Made by a program: the position numbers and the translations under genes. From Curvivirga sp965219885 (lineage in GTDB: Bacteria > Pseudomonadota > Alphaproteobacteria > UBA8366 > Aestuariispiraceae), in the NCBI RefSeq assembly GCF_965219885.1, contig NZ_CBDCOT010000009.1:930001-994000 (forward strand): a stretch of DNA of 64,000 bases, given 5' to 3'. The notes beneath the pieces were generated by a model, which saw only the letters and a program-made list of their open reading frames with translations, was not told the origin of the DNA and searched no databases. Positions 44,733-53,392 of this stretch are shown here, in pieces (position 1 is the stretch's first letter; the number at the start of each line of letters is the position of its first letter).

Positions 44733-45248
44733 ATGAATATGGAAGAAAAATATTCCCTGCAATCTACTCTAAAGCGTTACGAAGAAAACTGGCCGGAAAT
44801 GGCTTTGCCTGAATCTGAAGCCGTTGTGACCTTGATGCGCTTAAACGATATTATGACCGAAGCTACGAACCAAACGATCCATTCTTTGGATATATCGCAT
44901 CTGGCTTTTGAGGTTTTAGTAACTTTGCGGTCTTACCCGGCACCACATCAGGTAAGTCCGACTGATCTATATAAATCGGTTCTTTGTAGTTCTGGCGGGA
45001 TGACCAAGGTTCTAAAAAGCCTTGAGGATGATGGTTATATCTCCCGTATGGATAATCTGGATGATAAGCGAAGCAAGCTTGTGCAACTAACAGCCACAGG
45101 CATCACCAAAGCTGAAGAGGTGATGGAGGCCGTTTGTCAGGGTGATAAAGCTTTTTTCACCAATGCCTTGGATGATGAAGAAATCAAGAGTTTGAATAAG
45201 TTATTACGATTACTTGTACAGAAACTTGAAGGCACAAGAAATTTATAA
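44733..45248 (+). CDS. MarR-family transcriptional regulator
   Basis: 171 aa winged-helix regulator. The HTH region includes VSPTDLYKSVLCSSGGMTKVLKSLEDDGYISRMDNLDDKRSK in outline, the wing being DNLDDKRSKLVQLT, which is diagnostic for MarR. It presumably represses the divergent PACE efflux gene through the paired sites at 44631-44677. An alternative start two codons later (44739) is possible; neither has a strong ribosome site. Confidence 0.9.
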   Translation: MNMEEKYSLQSTLKRYEENWPEMALPESEAVVTLMRLNDIMTEATNQTIHSLDISHLAFEVLVTLRSYPAPHQVSPTDLYKSVLCSSGGMTKVLKSLEDDGYISRMDNLDDKRSKLVQLTATGITKAEEVMEAVCQGDKAFFTNALDDEEIKSLNKLLRLLVQKLEGTRNL

Positions 45249-45272
45249 AGCAGTAATTTTATTTACAGCTTT
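45247..45272. terminator. Weak AT-rich terminator between marR and gshB
   Basis: AAAGC/GCTTT and inner GTAA/TTAC arms pair with one A-A mismatch around a six-base loop, overlapping both stop codons of the convergent genes. Low GC makes it a tentative call. Confidence 0.35.
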
Positions 45273-46201
45273 TCTTCAATGGCATCCCAGATCAAAGCTT
45301 CTAGACAGGTATCATCATATCGGTTGATTTCCTGCAAGCCTGTTGGGGAGGTTACATTAATTTCTGTGAGATAATCCCCAATTACATCAATACCAGTGAA
45401 GATCAGGCCCTGTTCACGCAAGGTTGGGCCAATGGCTTCGCAAATTTCATGTTCGCGCTTGGTAAGTTCGGATTTAACAGGCTTGCCACCTACATGCATA
45501 TTGGAACGCGCTTCACCAGCAGCCGGCACACGATTAATGGCGCCAACAGCCTTACCATCCACCAGAATGATACGTTTATCACCTGCACGAACTTCCGGCA
45601 TGAAACGTTGGATCATCAATGGTTCTCTGTTTTTCTCAAAGAACATTTCTAACAAGGAAGCTAAATTTTCATCTTCAGGTTTCAGATGGAAGACGCCAGC
45701 CCCGCCATTGCCAAATAGAGGTTTGACAATGATGTCTTTATATTCTGCGCGGAAAGCCTTGATATCGCTTTCATTGCGAGTAATCAGGGTTTCTGGCATT
45801 AAGTCCGGAAAATGGGTTACCAAAAGCTTTTCTGGTGCGTTTCGCACAGAGGTTGGATCATTTACCACCAATGTATCTGGATGAATATGATCGAGTAGGT
45901 GGGTTGCGGTAATATAGCTCATATCAAAAGGTGGGTCCTGACGCATCAGGATCACATCTACATTGGCTAAGTTCACCTTTTCTGAGGCGCCCAGATCATA
46001 ATGATTTCCCTCTTCATAGCGAAGGGTCATTTCTTCGGCATGGGCGGAAACGATACCATTTTGGAAACTTAAGTCATTTGGATGATAGTGATAAAGTTTA
46101 TAGCCGCGTTTTTGGGCCTCAAGGCCTAATACAAAGCTACTATCGCCGTTGATGTCGATACTTGCGATATGATCCATTTGCAGGGCAACAGTCTTTGTCA
46201 T
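45263..46201 (-). CDS. gshB: Glutathione synthetase
   Basis: ATP-grasp ligase joining gamma-glutamylcysteine and glycine. 312 aa, full length. Signatures include DVILMRQDPPFDMSYITATH, VVNDPTSVRNAPEKLL, the ATP-grasp glycine loop IVKPLFGNGGAGVFHL and TGIDVIGDYLTEINVTSPTG. It is on the same strand as the BON lipoprotein gene but separated from it by a terminator, so it likely has its own promoter. Confidence 0.95.
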   Translation of the reverse strand: MTKTVALQMDHIASIDINGDSSFVLGLEAQKRGYKLYHYHPNDLSFQNGIVSAHAEEMTLRYEEGNHYDLGASEKVNLANVDVILMRQDPPFDMSYITATHLLDHIHPDTLVVNDPTSVRNAPEKLLVTHFPDLMPETLITRNESDIKAFRAEYKDIIVKPLFGNGGAGVFHLKPEDENLASLLEMFFEKNREPLMIQRFMPEVRAGDKRIILVDGKAVGAINRVPAAGEARSNMHVGGKPVKSELTKREHEICEAIGPTLREQGLIFTGIDVIGDYLTEINVTSPTGLQEINRYDDTCLEALIWDAIEEKL

Positions 46202-46276
46202 GACTTTATCTTTCCAATTTGAATTGTGATCTTTGCAGCCAGATAAGGTGGCTTAAGGTAAACTACAATCCCTAAA

Positions 46277-46312
46277 TAAAAAAGAACAGGAATTATTCTT
46301 GTTCCTGTTCTT
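46277..46312 (-). terminator. Terminator of the BON-domain lipoprotein gene
   Basis: On the minus strand an 11-bp stem AAGAACAGGAA / TTCCTGTTCTT (46282-46292 and 46302-46312 in plus coordinates) is followed by TTTTTATTT. It lies about 40 bases past the BON gene stop. Confidence 0.85.
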
Positions 46313-46350
46313 CAGTTATATCTTCTAACTATAAGATAAAAATGATATTT

Positions 46351-47007
46351 TTATGAATCAGTTTCTGGTTTCTCTTTTTGCTTTTTTAACCAGTCAAGAC
46401 GCGCTGGATCGTCTTTTAACTGAACGATCGGGATAACCCGGCGCACATATGATATTTGTTTCGTTTGTGCAATAAGTTGATCTAGCTCTGCGTCATTTTG
46501 AGCGATGCCAAATAAATAAACAGTACCATTCACAACAGAAGTATTATAGTTAACGGCGTGGATTTTATCATCAAAAGTTATGGCTGAAGACAAGTTGCTT
46601 TTAATCAATAAATCTCGGGAAAGATCAAGAAAACCGCCATTGTCAGTAACTTGAATTTCATTGAATACTTCTTCTACACCGTCAACTTTCCAGGCAAGTT
46701 CAATCGCATCAAGGCGTAATTGACGATCACTTACAGTACCTGTTAACAATGTGCGGCCTTCGATAACATTGACGCTCACATTGATATAGTCGGACCCGCC
46801 ATGCTTACTTAATGCTTGGGAAATCTGATAAGCCATGTCACGATCAACAACCGCTTGTTCAAATCCACGTTCTTCTAAGGCCATAGATCCCGCGGCTGCC
46901 CCTGCACCAATAGCAAGACTAACAGGATCGCAAGCAGATAATATGAGCGTAGATGCAAGAACCAAAGGCGCTGCAACTAATTTTTTAAATTTTTTTGTAA
47001 GTAACAC
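46351..47007 (-). CDS. BON-domain lipoprotein
   Basis: 218 aa. Signal peptide with lipobox TLILSACDP (Cys26 lipidated). Two BON domains follow at about 58-121 (with EGRTLLTGTVSDRQLRLDA) and 130-197 (NGTVYLFGIAQNDAELDQL), like OsmY and DolP, which bind phospholipid at the outer membrane. DolP supports outer-membrane integrity and BAM quality control, so a similar role is plausible. In relatives it lies between yraN and gshB, as here. Confidence 0.88.
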   Translation of the reverse strand: MLLTKKFKKLVAAPLVLASTLILSACDPVSLAIGAGAAAGSMALEERGFEQAVVDRDMAYQISQALSKHGGSDYINVSVNVIEGRTLLTGTVSDRQLRLDAIELAWKVDGVEEVFNEIQVTDNGGFLDLSRDLLIKSNLSSAITFDDKIHAVNYNTSVVNGTVYLFGIAQNDAELDQLIAQTKQISYVRRVIPIVQLKDDPARLDWLKKQKEKPETDS

Positions 47008-47116
47008 CAGCTATAACCTGACTTATAAACATTTTCTGATAATAACCCTTATACAATTAAGTATAAGGTGCTTCGCCTATATGGACTAGACCTGAAATAT
47101 GGCAATTTTTGGGTAT

Positions 47117-47491
47117 TTAAAGGCTTGCGGGTGGATTCCATGCGTTTTTAATATGAATGGGCGTCATTTTCATTGGAACCACAAAGATGGCGTCAAATCG
47201 AATGTCACAAGCCACGACCTCAGGATGTTTACTTTGATAAAAGGTTATGGCCCGGGCAATACGTTCCCATTGTTTTTGTTGAATAGCGTTTTTAGCTTCT
47301 TCTTCTGTTTGGCGTGCCTTGACCTCAACCGCTATTAAACTATCGCCTTTTCTGGCTAGAATATCGATTTCGCCTACTGGCGTTTTATATCTATATTCTA
47401 AGACTTTATAACCTTTTAGATGCAGCCATAAACGCGCTTTTCGCTCAGCTATCTGTCCTTTGACGTGACTTCTATTTAACAGTTTAACCAT
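47117..47491 (-). CDS. YraN family protein (UPF0102, endonuclease-like fold)
   Basis: 124 aa. The PD-(D/E)XK-like motif GEIDILARKGDSLIAVEVKARQ is intact (about residues 41-61). Function is not established; the fold is Holliday-junction-resolvase-like. The start overlaps the rsmI stop by eight bases, a conserved coupling in many proteobacteria. Confidence 0.9.
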   Translation of the reverse strand: MVKLLNRSHVKGQIAERKARLWLHLKGYKVLEYRYKTPVGEIDILARKGDSLIAVEVKARQTEEEAKNAIQQKQWERIARAITFYQSKHPEVVACDIRFDAIFVVPMKMTPIHIKNAWNPPASL

Positions 47492-48380
47492 TTAAATCTA
47501 ACGCTCTTTTATAGATTTGCTTTTTAGGAAGATTTGTTGCTTCCGCTACAATCGCAGCAGCATCGCGTACTGAATTGGACTTTAACGCCTCCTTTAGCAT
47601 ATTGTCTACATCTGCTTCGCTGGATTCTGCTTGTTTGGCAGGTTCTAGCAAAATGACAATTTCTCCTTTTGGATTGCCGTTTTCAGTATAATGATCAGAT
47701 ACGTCTTTTGCGGTTCCTCGTTTGAATTCTTCAAACATTTTTGTTAATTCGCGGGCAACAACAATTTGTCGATCTGGCCAAATTTCTGCGATATCTGATA
47801 AAGTAGATGTCAGGCGTTTTGGACTTTCGAAGCAAATCAATGTAGCGCCTGATTTACTTTCCTGTGCTAAAAACTCCGTTTTTGCTTTTTTCTTTGTTGG
47901 TAAAAAACCAATAAATAAAAAACGATCACTGGGTAAACCCGCTGCAGCTAAAGCGGTGAGTGGGGCAGATGCACCGGGGATTGGGTAAACTTTATGCCCC
48001 TCCTCAATACAGTCGCGAACCAGTTTATAACCGGGGTCAGATACTAAAGGTGTACCCGCATCAGAAGCTTGTGCAACAACTTTACCAGCCTCTAAGGCTT
48101 CCATGATTTTTGGGCGCATTTTATCGGCGTTATGATCATGATAAGCCAGAAGAGGTTTGTTTAGACTATAAGCTTGTAGCAGGCGTTTGGTGATGCGTGT
48201 ATCTTCACAAAGAACCAGATCAGCAGCTTCTAAAACATCCAGAGCGCGTAATGTAATATCTCTCAAATTTCCAATTGGTGTGGCAACAACGTAAAGACCT
48301 GATTGAATTTTACTTTTGTGTTGTTTACTTGGCCCTAATTCCGCCTTAAAGTCTGTATAGTCTTCTTTTTGCTGGTTCAT
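47484..48380 (-). CDS. rsmI: 16S rRNA 2'-O-ribose C1402 methyltransferase RsmI
   Basis: 298 aa tetrapyrrole-methylase-fold enzyme. VVATPIGNLRDITLRALDVL, VLCEDTRITKRLLQAY and ASDAGTPLVSDPGYKLV are the family signatures, and FGFLPTKKK-like LFIGFLPTKKKAKTEF follows. It methylates C1402 in the ribosomal P site. It is divergent from the LpoA-like gene and overlaps yraN, the usual arrangement. Confidence 0.95.
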   Translation of the reverse strand: MNQQKEDYTDFKAELGPSKQHKSKIQSGLYVVATPIGNLRDITLRALDVLEAADLVLCEDTRITKRLLQAYSLNKPLLAYHDHNADKMRPKIMEALEAGKVVAQASDAGTPLVSDPGYKLVRDCIEEGHKVYPIPGASAPLTALAAAGLPSDRFLFIGFLPTKKKAKTEFLAQESKSGATLICFESPKRLTSTLSDIAEIWPDRQIVVARELTKMFEEFKRGTAKDVSDHYTENGNPKGEIVILLEPAKQAESSEADVDNMLKEALKSNSVRDAAAIVAEATNLPKKQIYKRALDLNG

Positions 48381-48500
48381 TTTTTAGATCTTTATTAGCC
48401 AATTATCTGGATGGGTGGGTGAAAAGTTTGATTGGGGTCAACATAAAGTAATTCGCAGCTTCTGGCGATGGTATAAGTCCGCGTAAGGCAAATAAACGTG

Positions 48501-50012
48501 ATGAAAACTGAAAATAATAATTTGAAATTCACATATGCATTGCAAATGGTGAAGCCCGTTTTGTTGGCTTTGACAGTGATTGGGCTTGCCACAGCATGTG
48601 CGAAACCGCCATCAAATCAGAAGCAGGATGAAATCACTGTAACTTTATTCGGTTCGGGGCAGACGGATAATGAAGATGGTTTGCCACCGGTTGGACCTGA
48701 TATGGAAGGATTACCAAAAGCCGCAGAAAATACGGAGACATTTGAAAGTAATGAGCTGGCTCTTTCTGATGAAGAATTACAGGCAGAATTAGATGAGGCG
48801 AATGGTCAATCAAATCAAGGCGTCATTGTGAATGAGGACGCTTTGCCTGCCAATACTGAGCGGACAAAAATTGCTCTTTTACTACCCCTTTCAGCACCGG
48901 ATGAAGGCTTGCGCAATGTTGCAAAAACTTTAAATGATGCAGCATTGCTGGCTTTATTTGATCAAGGCAATCCAACCATAGAACTGATCCCATATGACAC
49001 AAAAGGAAATATGCAATCCACGGCTCAAGTCGCGGAACAGGCAATATCTGAAGGTGCAGATGTTATTCTGGGGCCTTTATTGAGTGATAATGTACAAGCG
49101 GCTTCTATTATCGCCAAACGTGAAGATATTCCAATGATGAGTTTTAATAACCGTCTGGATGCTGCTGGAAATGGTGTTTATATCCTAGGGAATTCACCTC
49201 GTTTCGAAGTCGAAAAGGTTTTGGAATATGCAAGCCAGCAAGGGTTACGGGATTATGTGGTTTTGGTGCCAAATAATATCTATGGGCAGATTGTGGTGGA
49301 AACTGCGCAGTCCTATGCAGAAATTCTAGGCATTACATTAAAGCGTGTCGAATATTATGACCCGACTGCAACTGACTTTACGGATCTAACCCGTGATTTG
49401 GCAAATTACCGCAATCGTCATAATGAATGGCGTAGAAAAGTGGAAGAACTGGAAGAGCGTGATGATGAGGTTGCACAGGCTGCCTTAAAACAGTTGAAAT
49501 TAAGAGAAACTATTGGTGATGTGAATTATCAGGCAATTTTGGTGGCGGCGCTGGATCAATTCACCTTACGCACCATTTCGGCTCAGTTATCACAATATGA
49601 AGTTGATCAACCAACTGTGCGCTTTTTAGGACTTTCAGCCTGGGATGATATGGGTAACTTATCCAATGAACCACCATTAGTGGGGTCATGGTATGCATCT
49701 TATCCTGATACAGGTTGGAACCGTTTTGCGAAACATTATAAGAAATTCTATAATGAAATTCCGCTCAACCTAGCTTCGGTTGCTTATGAAGCTGTCGCTT
49801 TAACATCTATTCTTGCAGGACGTGAGTATCGCCCGGATTTCAGTCAGGCACGTTTGGAATATAATCGGGGGTATCAAGGCGTACGAGGATTATTCCGGTT
49901 AAGTAGTTTTGGATATGCAGAACGTTTGTTAGCAGTGAAGCAAATCAATAAAAGTAAGGCGGAGGTTATTGCACCACCGCCTAAAAGCTTTGATCAACCA
50001 TTAACAAATTAA
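48501..50012 (+). CDS. LpoA-like penicillin-binding protein activator lipoprotein
   Basis: 503 aa periplasmic-binding-protein-like lipoprotein. Lipobox GLATACAKP puts Cys33 as lipid site. An acidic, disordered linker spans about residues 40-115, followed by a type I periplasmic-binding fold (KIALLLPLSAPDEGLRNVAK, GADVILGPLLSDNVQAASI). In alphaproteobacteria this gene sits divergently from rsmI and is annotated as PBP activator. A GTG three bases upstream has slightly better spacing from AAGG and is an alternative start. Confidence 0.88.
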   Translation: MKTENNNLKFTYALQMVKPVLLALTVIGLATACAKPPSNQKQDEITVTLFGSGQTDNEDGLPPVGPDMEGLPKAAENTETFESNELALSDEELQAELDEANGQSNQGVIVNEDALPANTERTKIALLLPLSAPDEGLRNVAKTLNDAALLALFDQGNPTIELIPYDTKGNMQSTAQVAEQAISEGADVILGPLLSDNVQAASIIAKREDIPMMSFNNRLDAAGNGVYILGNSPRFEVEKVLEYASQQGLRDYVVLVPNNIYGQIVVETAQSYAEILGITLKRVEYYDPTATDFTDLTRDLANYRNRHNEWRRKVEELEERDDEVAQAALKQLKLRETIGDVNYQAILVAALDQFTLRTISAQLSQYEVDQPTVRFLGLSAWDDMGNLSNEPPLVGSWYASYPDTGWNRFAKHYKKFYNEIPLNLASVAYEAVALTSILAGREYRPDFSQARLEYNRGYQGVRGLFRLSSFGYAERLLAVKQINKSKAEVIAPPPKSFDQPLTN

Positions 50013-50035
50013 ATCAATAGTTTGTATTTGATCTC

Positions 50036-50827
50036 TTAATCTTCCAGTTCAATTAAAACAGGTGCATGGTCAGATGGCTTTTCCCAGCCACGCGCATCCA
50101 CGATTACTTTTAAATCTTTGACCTTGTCCTTTAACGGTTCCGTGATCCATATATGATCAAGGCGTCGACCTTTATTGGCCTTGCGCCAATCGCGGGAACG
50201 ATAACTCCACCAGCTATAAAGTTTTTCAGGCGTTGGGATCATTTGACGCATGGCGTCAATCCAGCCAAAGGCGTCCATAACCTTATTCAAGGCTTCAACT
50301 TCTATCGGTGTGTGGCTGACAACTTTTAAAAGCTGTTTATGGCTCCAAACATCGTCTTCAAGCGGAGCAATATTTAAATCACCTACTAATATCATAGGCT
50401 TAGAGTTATCTTTCTCAGCAGGAAACCAATCGGTCATTTCCGCAAGGAATTTTAGTTTATGGTCAAATTTCTCATTGGTTTCCGGGTTTGGTTCGTCTCC
50501 ACCTGCAGGCACATAAAAGTTATGTACCTCAATTCCATTTGGAAGCGCGACAGATTGATGACGACAATCAGATTTTCCAACCCAGTCTTTTTGTGTCTCG
50601 TTTTCTAGGGGAAGCTTTGAACAAATCGCCACCCCATTATATCCCTTCATGCCTACAATATAGACATGGGGGAAACCTAATGCTTTCACATCTTCCATAG
50701 GGAAGTCGGTATTTTGCGCTTTTGTTTCCTGAAAACACACAACATCTGGATTATATTCATCATCTAATTGTCTAAGTAAATGAAGACGTTGACGGATAGA
50801 GTTAATGTTCCAGGTTACCAAGCGCAT
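50036..50827 (-). CDS. xthA: Exodeoxyribonuclease III
   Basis: AP endonuclease/3' exonuclease of base-excision repair. 263 aa. The N-terminal LVTWNINSIRQRLHLL, catalytic Glu in VVCFQETKAQN, GDLNIAPLEDDVWSH, and the C-terminal RLDHIWIT and DHAPVLIEL motifs are all present. It is convergent with the LpoA-like gene, 23 bases apart, and monocistronic. Confidence 0.95.
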   Translation of the reverse strand: MRLVTWNINSIRQRLHLLRQLDDEYNPDVVCFQETKAQNTDFPMEDVKALGFPHVYIVGMKGYNGVAICSKLPLENETQKDWVGKSDCRHQSVALPNGIEVHNFYVPAGGDEPNPETNEKFDHKLKFLAEMTDWFPAEKDNSKPMILVGDLNIAPLEDDVWSHKQLLKVVSHTPIEVEALNKVMDAFGWIDAMRQMIPTPEKLYSWWSYRSRDWRKANKGRRLDHIWITEPLKDKVKDLKVIVDARGWEKPSDHAPVLIELED

Positions 50828-50975
50828 GTGATCGACTTTCTGATGAATTCATAATGACTTTCAATCAGCATAGAGGCGTTCTAAACACTCAACAAGGACG
50901 GATATCACAGTTGCTGCAGAAAAACAGCTTTTCCGTGATTAATTATGTTTTGATATCGAAATGAAAATTGGTTTG

Positions 50976-51743
50976 TTAACCGCGTTTGCTCATCCAATCA
51001 CGTGCTGCGTTGCCAAATGCCTCAAACATCTTTTTATTAAGAGGTACTTCCAATGCACGCACATGTTCAGGATGCCATTGTACAGACACCATAAAGTTTG
51101 GATAATCTTTAACACTAATGGCTTCGATCACCCCATCTTCAGCTGTTGCTTCAACTTGTAATCCTTCACCAAGTTTATCCACCGCTTGTTCATGGACTGT
51201 ATTTACCCAAACATCATCCAAGCCGCCATTTAGTTTTTCTAAAATACCACCGGGTTGAATTTTAATTGGATGTTTTGGAGTGTAGCGATCATCAAAAGGA
51301 ATGGAGGTATCGGCACGATGGTCATTATTGCCTTCAATGTCATGAACATATTGATGCATAGTGCCGCCATGGATTACATTTAATTCTTGATGACCACGAC
51401 AGATACAGAAAACAGGCATGCCGCGATCCAGAACTTTACGTAGAAGCGGTAGATTGGTGGCATCCCGACCGCGATCCAATTGATCTTCGGTTTGTTGACT
51501 TTCAGCACCATAATGATGAGGTTCGATATTAGCTGGACTTCCGGTGAAGACAACACCATCCAATTTATCTAACAAGGCTTCCATATGTAATCGGTCAGCA
51601 ATAGGCGGGATCATAACAGCCAGACATCCTGCCGCTTCAACAACACTGAGGATATATTTATCGCCAACTTTATAAAAAACGGATTCACCGCCAGGAAGGG
51701 TGTCTCCTGTTACACCGATTAAAGGTAAAGCTGCTGTTGTCAT
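50976..51743 (-). CDS. Class I glutamine-amidotransferase-type gamma-glutamyl hydrolase (PuuD-like)
   Basis: 255 aa, peptidase C26/GATase1 fold. Nucleophile Cys115 in VFCICRGHQELNVIHGGTMHQ, with the catalytic His-x-Glu in VSVQWHPEH. Family members such as PuuD cleave gamma-glutamyl-GABA in polyamine breakdown; no other putrescine genes are next to it, so the exact substrate is uncertain. Not clearly operonic. Confidence 0.87.
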   Translation of the reverse strand: MTTAALPLIGVTGDTLPGGESVFYKVGDKYILSVVEAAGCLAVMIPPIADRLHMEALLDKLDGVVFTGSPANIEPHHYGAESQQTEDQLDRGRDATNLPLLRKVLDRGMPVFCICRGHQELNVIHGGTMHQYVHDIEGNNDHRADTSIPFDDRYTPKHPIKIQPGGILEKLNGGLDDVWVNTVHEQAVDKLGEGLQVEATAEDGVIEAISVKDYPNFMVSVQWHPEHVRALEVPLNKKMFEAFGNAARDWMSKRG

Positions 51744-51916
51744 AAGGCACCTATTATTATGCTTCTATCTTAAATCCTGATCATCGCAAAAATGTGATCA
51801 CTTTTTGCAATATACGACGCTTGCGCTGTTCCTGCAAGACATGCGAAGGTTCAAGTGATTTTCCAAATAGGCAAAAATCATCCCTAGAATGATAAGAAAG
51901 TTTCAGGATCTGTTTC

Positions 51917-52699
51917 ATGTTGCATGAATTGTTGAATTACAAAATTGCTATCCTTGCTGTATGGGCAGCTTTGTTTTTTGCTATTGAAATTCTTGCACCA
52001 AAAGCCCATTCCCCGTTTCAGGGCATTGCGCGGTTCAAAAGATGGGGTCGAAATTTTGGGCTGGTTGGGATCAATTTTGTGATTTCGCCGCTTATTGTGA
52101 TTCCGATAACCCTATGGGCGAGCGAAGCTGGATTTAACTGGCGTGGTGAATTTGGGACGATTTTTTGGGATCAAACATGGACCCTTCTTCTTGATCTATT
52201 GATATTGGATTTCTTTATCTATTGGTGGCACCGACTTAACCATGTAATACCGTTCCTATGGCGTTTTCATGAAGTTCATCATTTGGATGAGTTTTTAGAT
52301 GTGACTTCTGCTACACGGTTTCATTTTGGTGAAGTGATTTTATCTGCTTTGGTGCGTGGCGGGGTCATTTTATTAATGGATATCCCACTTGCTTCCGTAT
52401 TAATTTTTGAAACGGTGGTTCTGATCTGTTCTATTTTCCATCATTCAAATATCCGGATTTCAGATCAGACTGATAGCGTTATCTCAAAGATATTTGTGAC
52501 GCCGAACTGGCACTGGATGCATCATCATGCTGTGCGTGCGGATACAGATAGTCATTATGGAAATTTACTCACCATTTGGGATCGCCTGTTTAGATCACGT
52601 GCGAAAAATAATCGGACCGTTGATATGAAAATGGGTGTGAGCGGCAGAACGGAGCGAAGTTTTCTAGGCCTTATCCGACGCCCCATTGATAAACCTTAA
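51917..52699 (+). CDS. Sterol-desaturase/fatty-acid-hydroxylase superfamily protein
   Basis: 260 aa membrane di-iron oxygenase. The histidine clusters WWHRLNH, FHEVHH, and HWMHHHAV (HxxxH/HxxHH pattern) form the metal site. About four to five hydrophobic segments are visible. Family members hydroxylate or desaturate lipids, ornithine lipids or sterol-like compounds; the substrate here is not known. Start is supported by AGGA eight bases upstream. It ends three bases from the stop of lolA. Confidence 0.88.
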   Translation: MLHELLNYKIAILAVWAALFFAIEILAPKAHSPFQGIARFKRWGRNFGLVGINFVISPLIVIPITLWASEAGFNWRGEFGTIFWDQTWTLLLDLLILDFFIYWWHRLNHVIPFLWRFHEVHHLDEFLDVTSATRFHFGEVILSALVRGGVILLMDIPLASVLIFETVVLICSIFHHSNIRISDQTDSVISKIFVTPNWHWMHHHAVRADTDSHYGNLLTIWDRLFRSRAKNNRTVDMKMGVSGRTERSFLGLIRRPIDKP

Positions 52700-52702
52700 A
52701 TT

Positions 52703-53392
52703 TTAGTTATCTCTGCGCTTATTCCAAGGGTTAACAAAGTAAAAGAGATCAGGGTCCAGTTCGTCCCCAAAACGCGGTGCAATGATGGTCACTGTTGTTC
52801 TGTTTTGTTGTGCATCAATGATGGTCCATTGTTTCAACATCATTGGATCATCGGTAAAAGTCAGGATCATGCTGCCCAGTTCAGGCTCATCTGTTTGTTC
52901 AAACTGCATGCGCAAGATACCATTGACACGTTCATAGCCAATCAAGTTCAAGCCATCTTTAATGGACAGGTCTTCGCTGAGCATAAAGTTGGCAGGTGTT
53001 GAACCTAACGGAATATGCATGACCTGTTTCAGCTGTTTATCAACATGAATAAAGAAAGTGCCATCCGCTACTAACAAGATGGGAACCGGATCATCATATT
53101 CAAATCGCATACGCCCCGGGCGGTGCATATACATATCGCCTTCCAGATAAGAACCATCTGGATTGGCTTGTATAAATCGGGCTTCCATAGTGGTGAGTAA
53201 AGAAAAGAATTCTTCAGCCATTTCCAGAGACCGGATAACTTCCGGGTCATTTAGATCCGGCGTCGTTAGCGCGGCATTTGCAAAATTTGGCAGACCCGTC
53301 GCAGTGATAAGCGCTGTCGCACTTAGAAGTCTCAGGAAATGACGACGCGTGAAAGATTTGCTTTTCAAATATTCTGTTGATTGAAACAACAT
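52703..53392 (-). CDS. lolA: LolA-like outer-membrane lipoprotein carrier
   Basis: Periplasmic chaperone that carries lipoproteins from LolCDE to the outer membrane. 229 aa. The signal peptide has a twin-arginine motif (TRRHFLRLL, Arg16-Arg17), ending ANA at residue 40, so it probably uses the Tat rather than Sec route. The mature part has METRFIQ-like MEARFIQANPDGSYLEGDMYMHRPGRMRFEYD in outline. It overlaps ftsK by one base (TAATG), the conserved ftsK-lolA order in alphaproteobacteria. Confidence 0.88.
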   Translation of the reverse strand: MLFQSTEYLKSKSFTRRHFLRLLSATALITATGLPNFANAALTTPDLNDPEVIRSLEMAEEFFSLLTTMEARFIQANPDGSYLEGDMYMHRPGRMRFEYDDPVPILLVADGTFFIHVDKQLKQVMHIPLGSTPANFMLSEDLSIKDGLNLIGYERVNGILRMQFEQTDEPELGSMILTFTDDPMMLKQWTIIDAQQNRTTVTIIAPRFGDELDPDLFYFVNPWNKRRDN

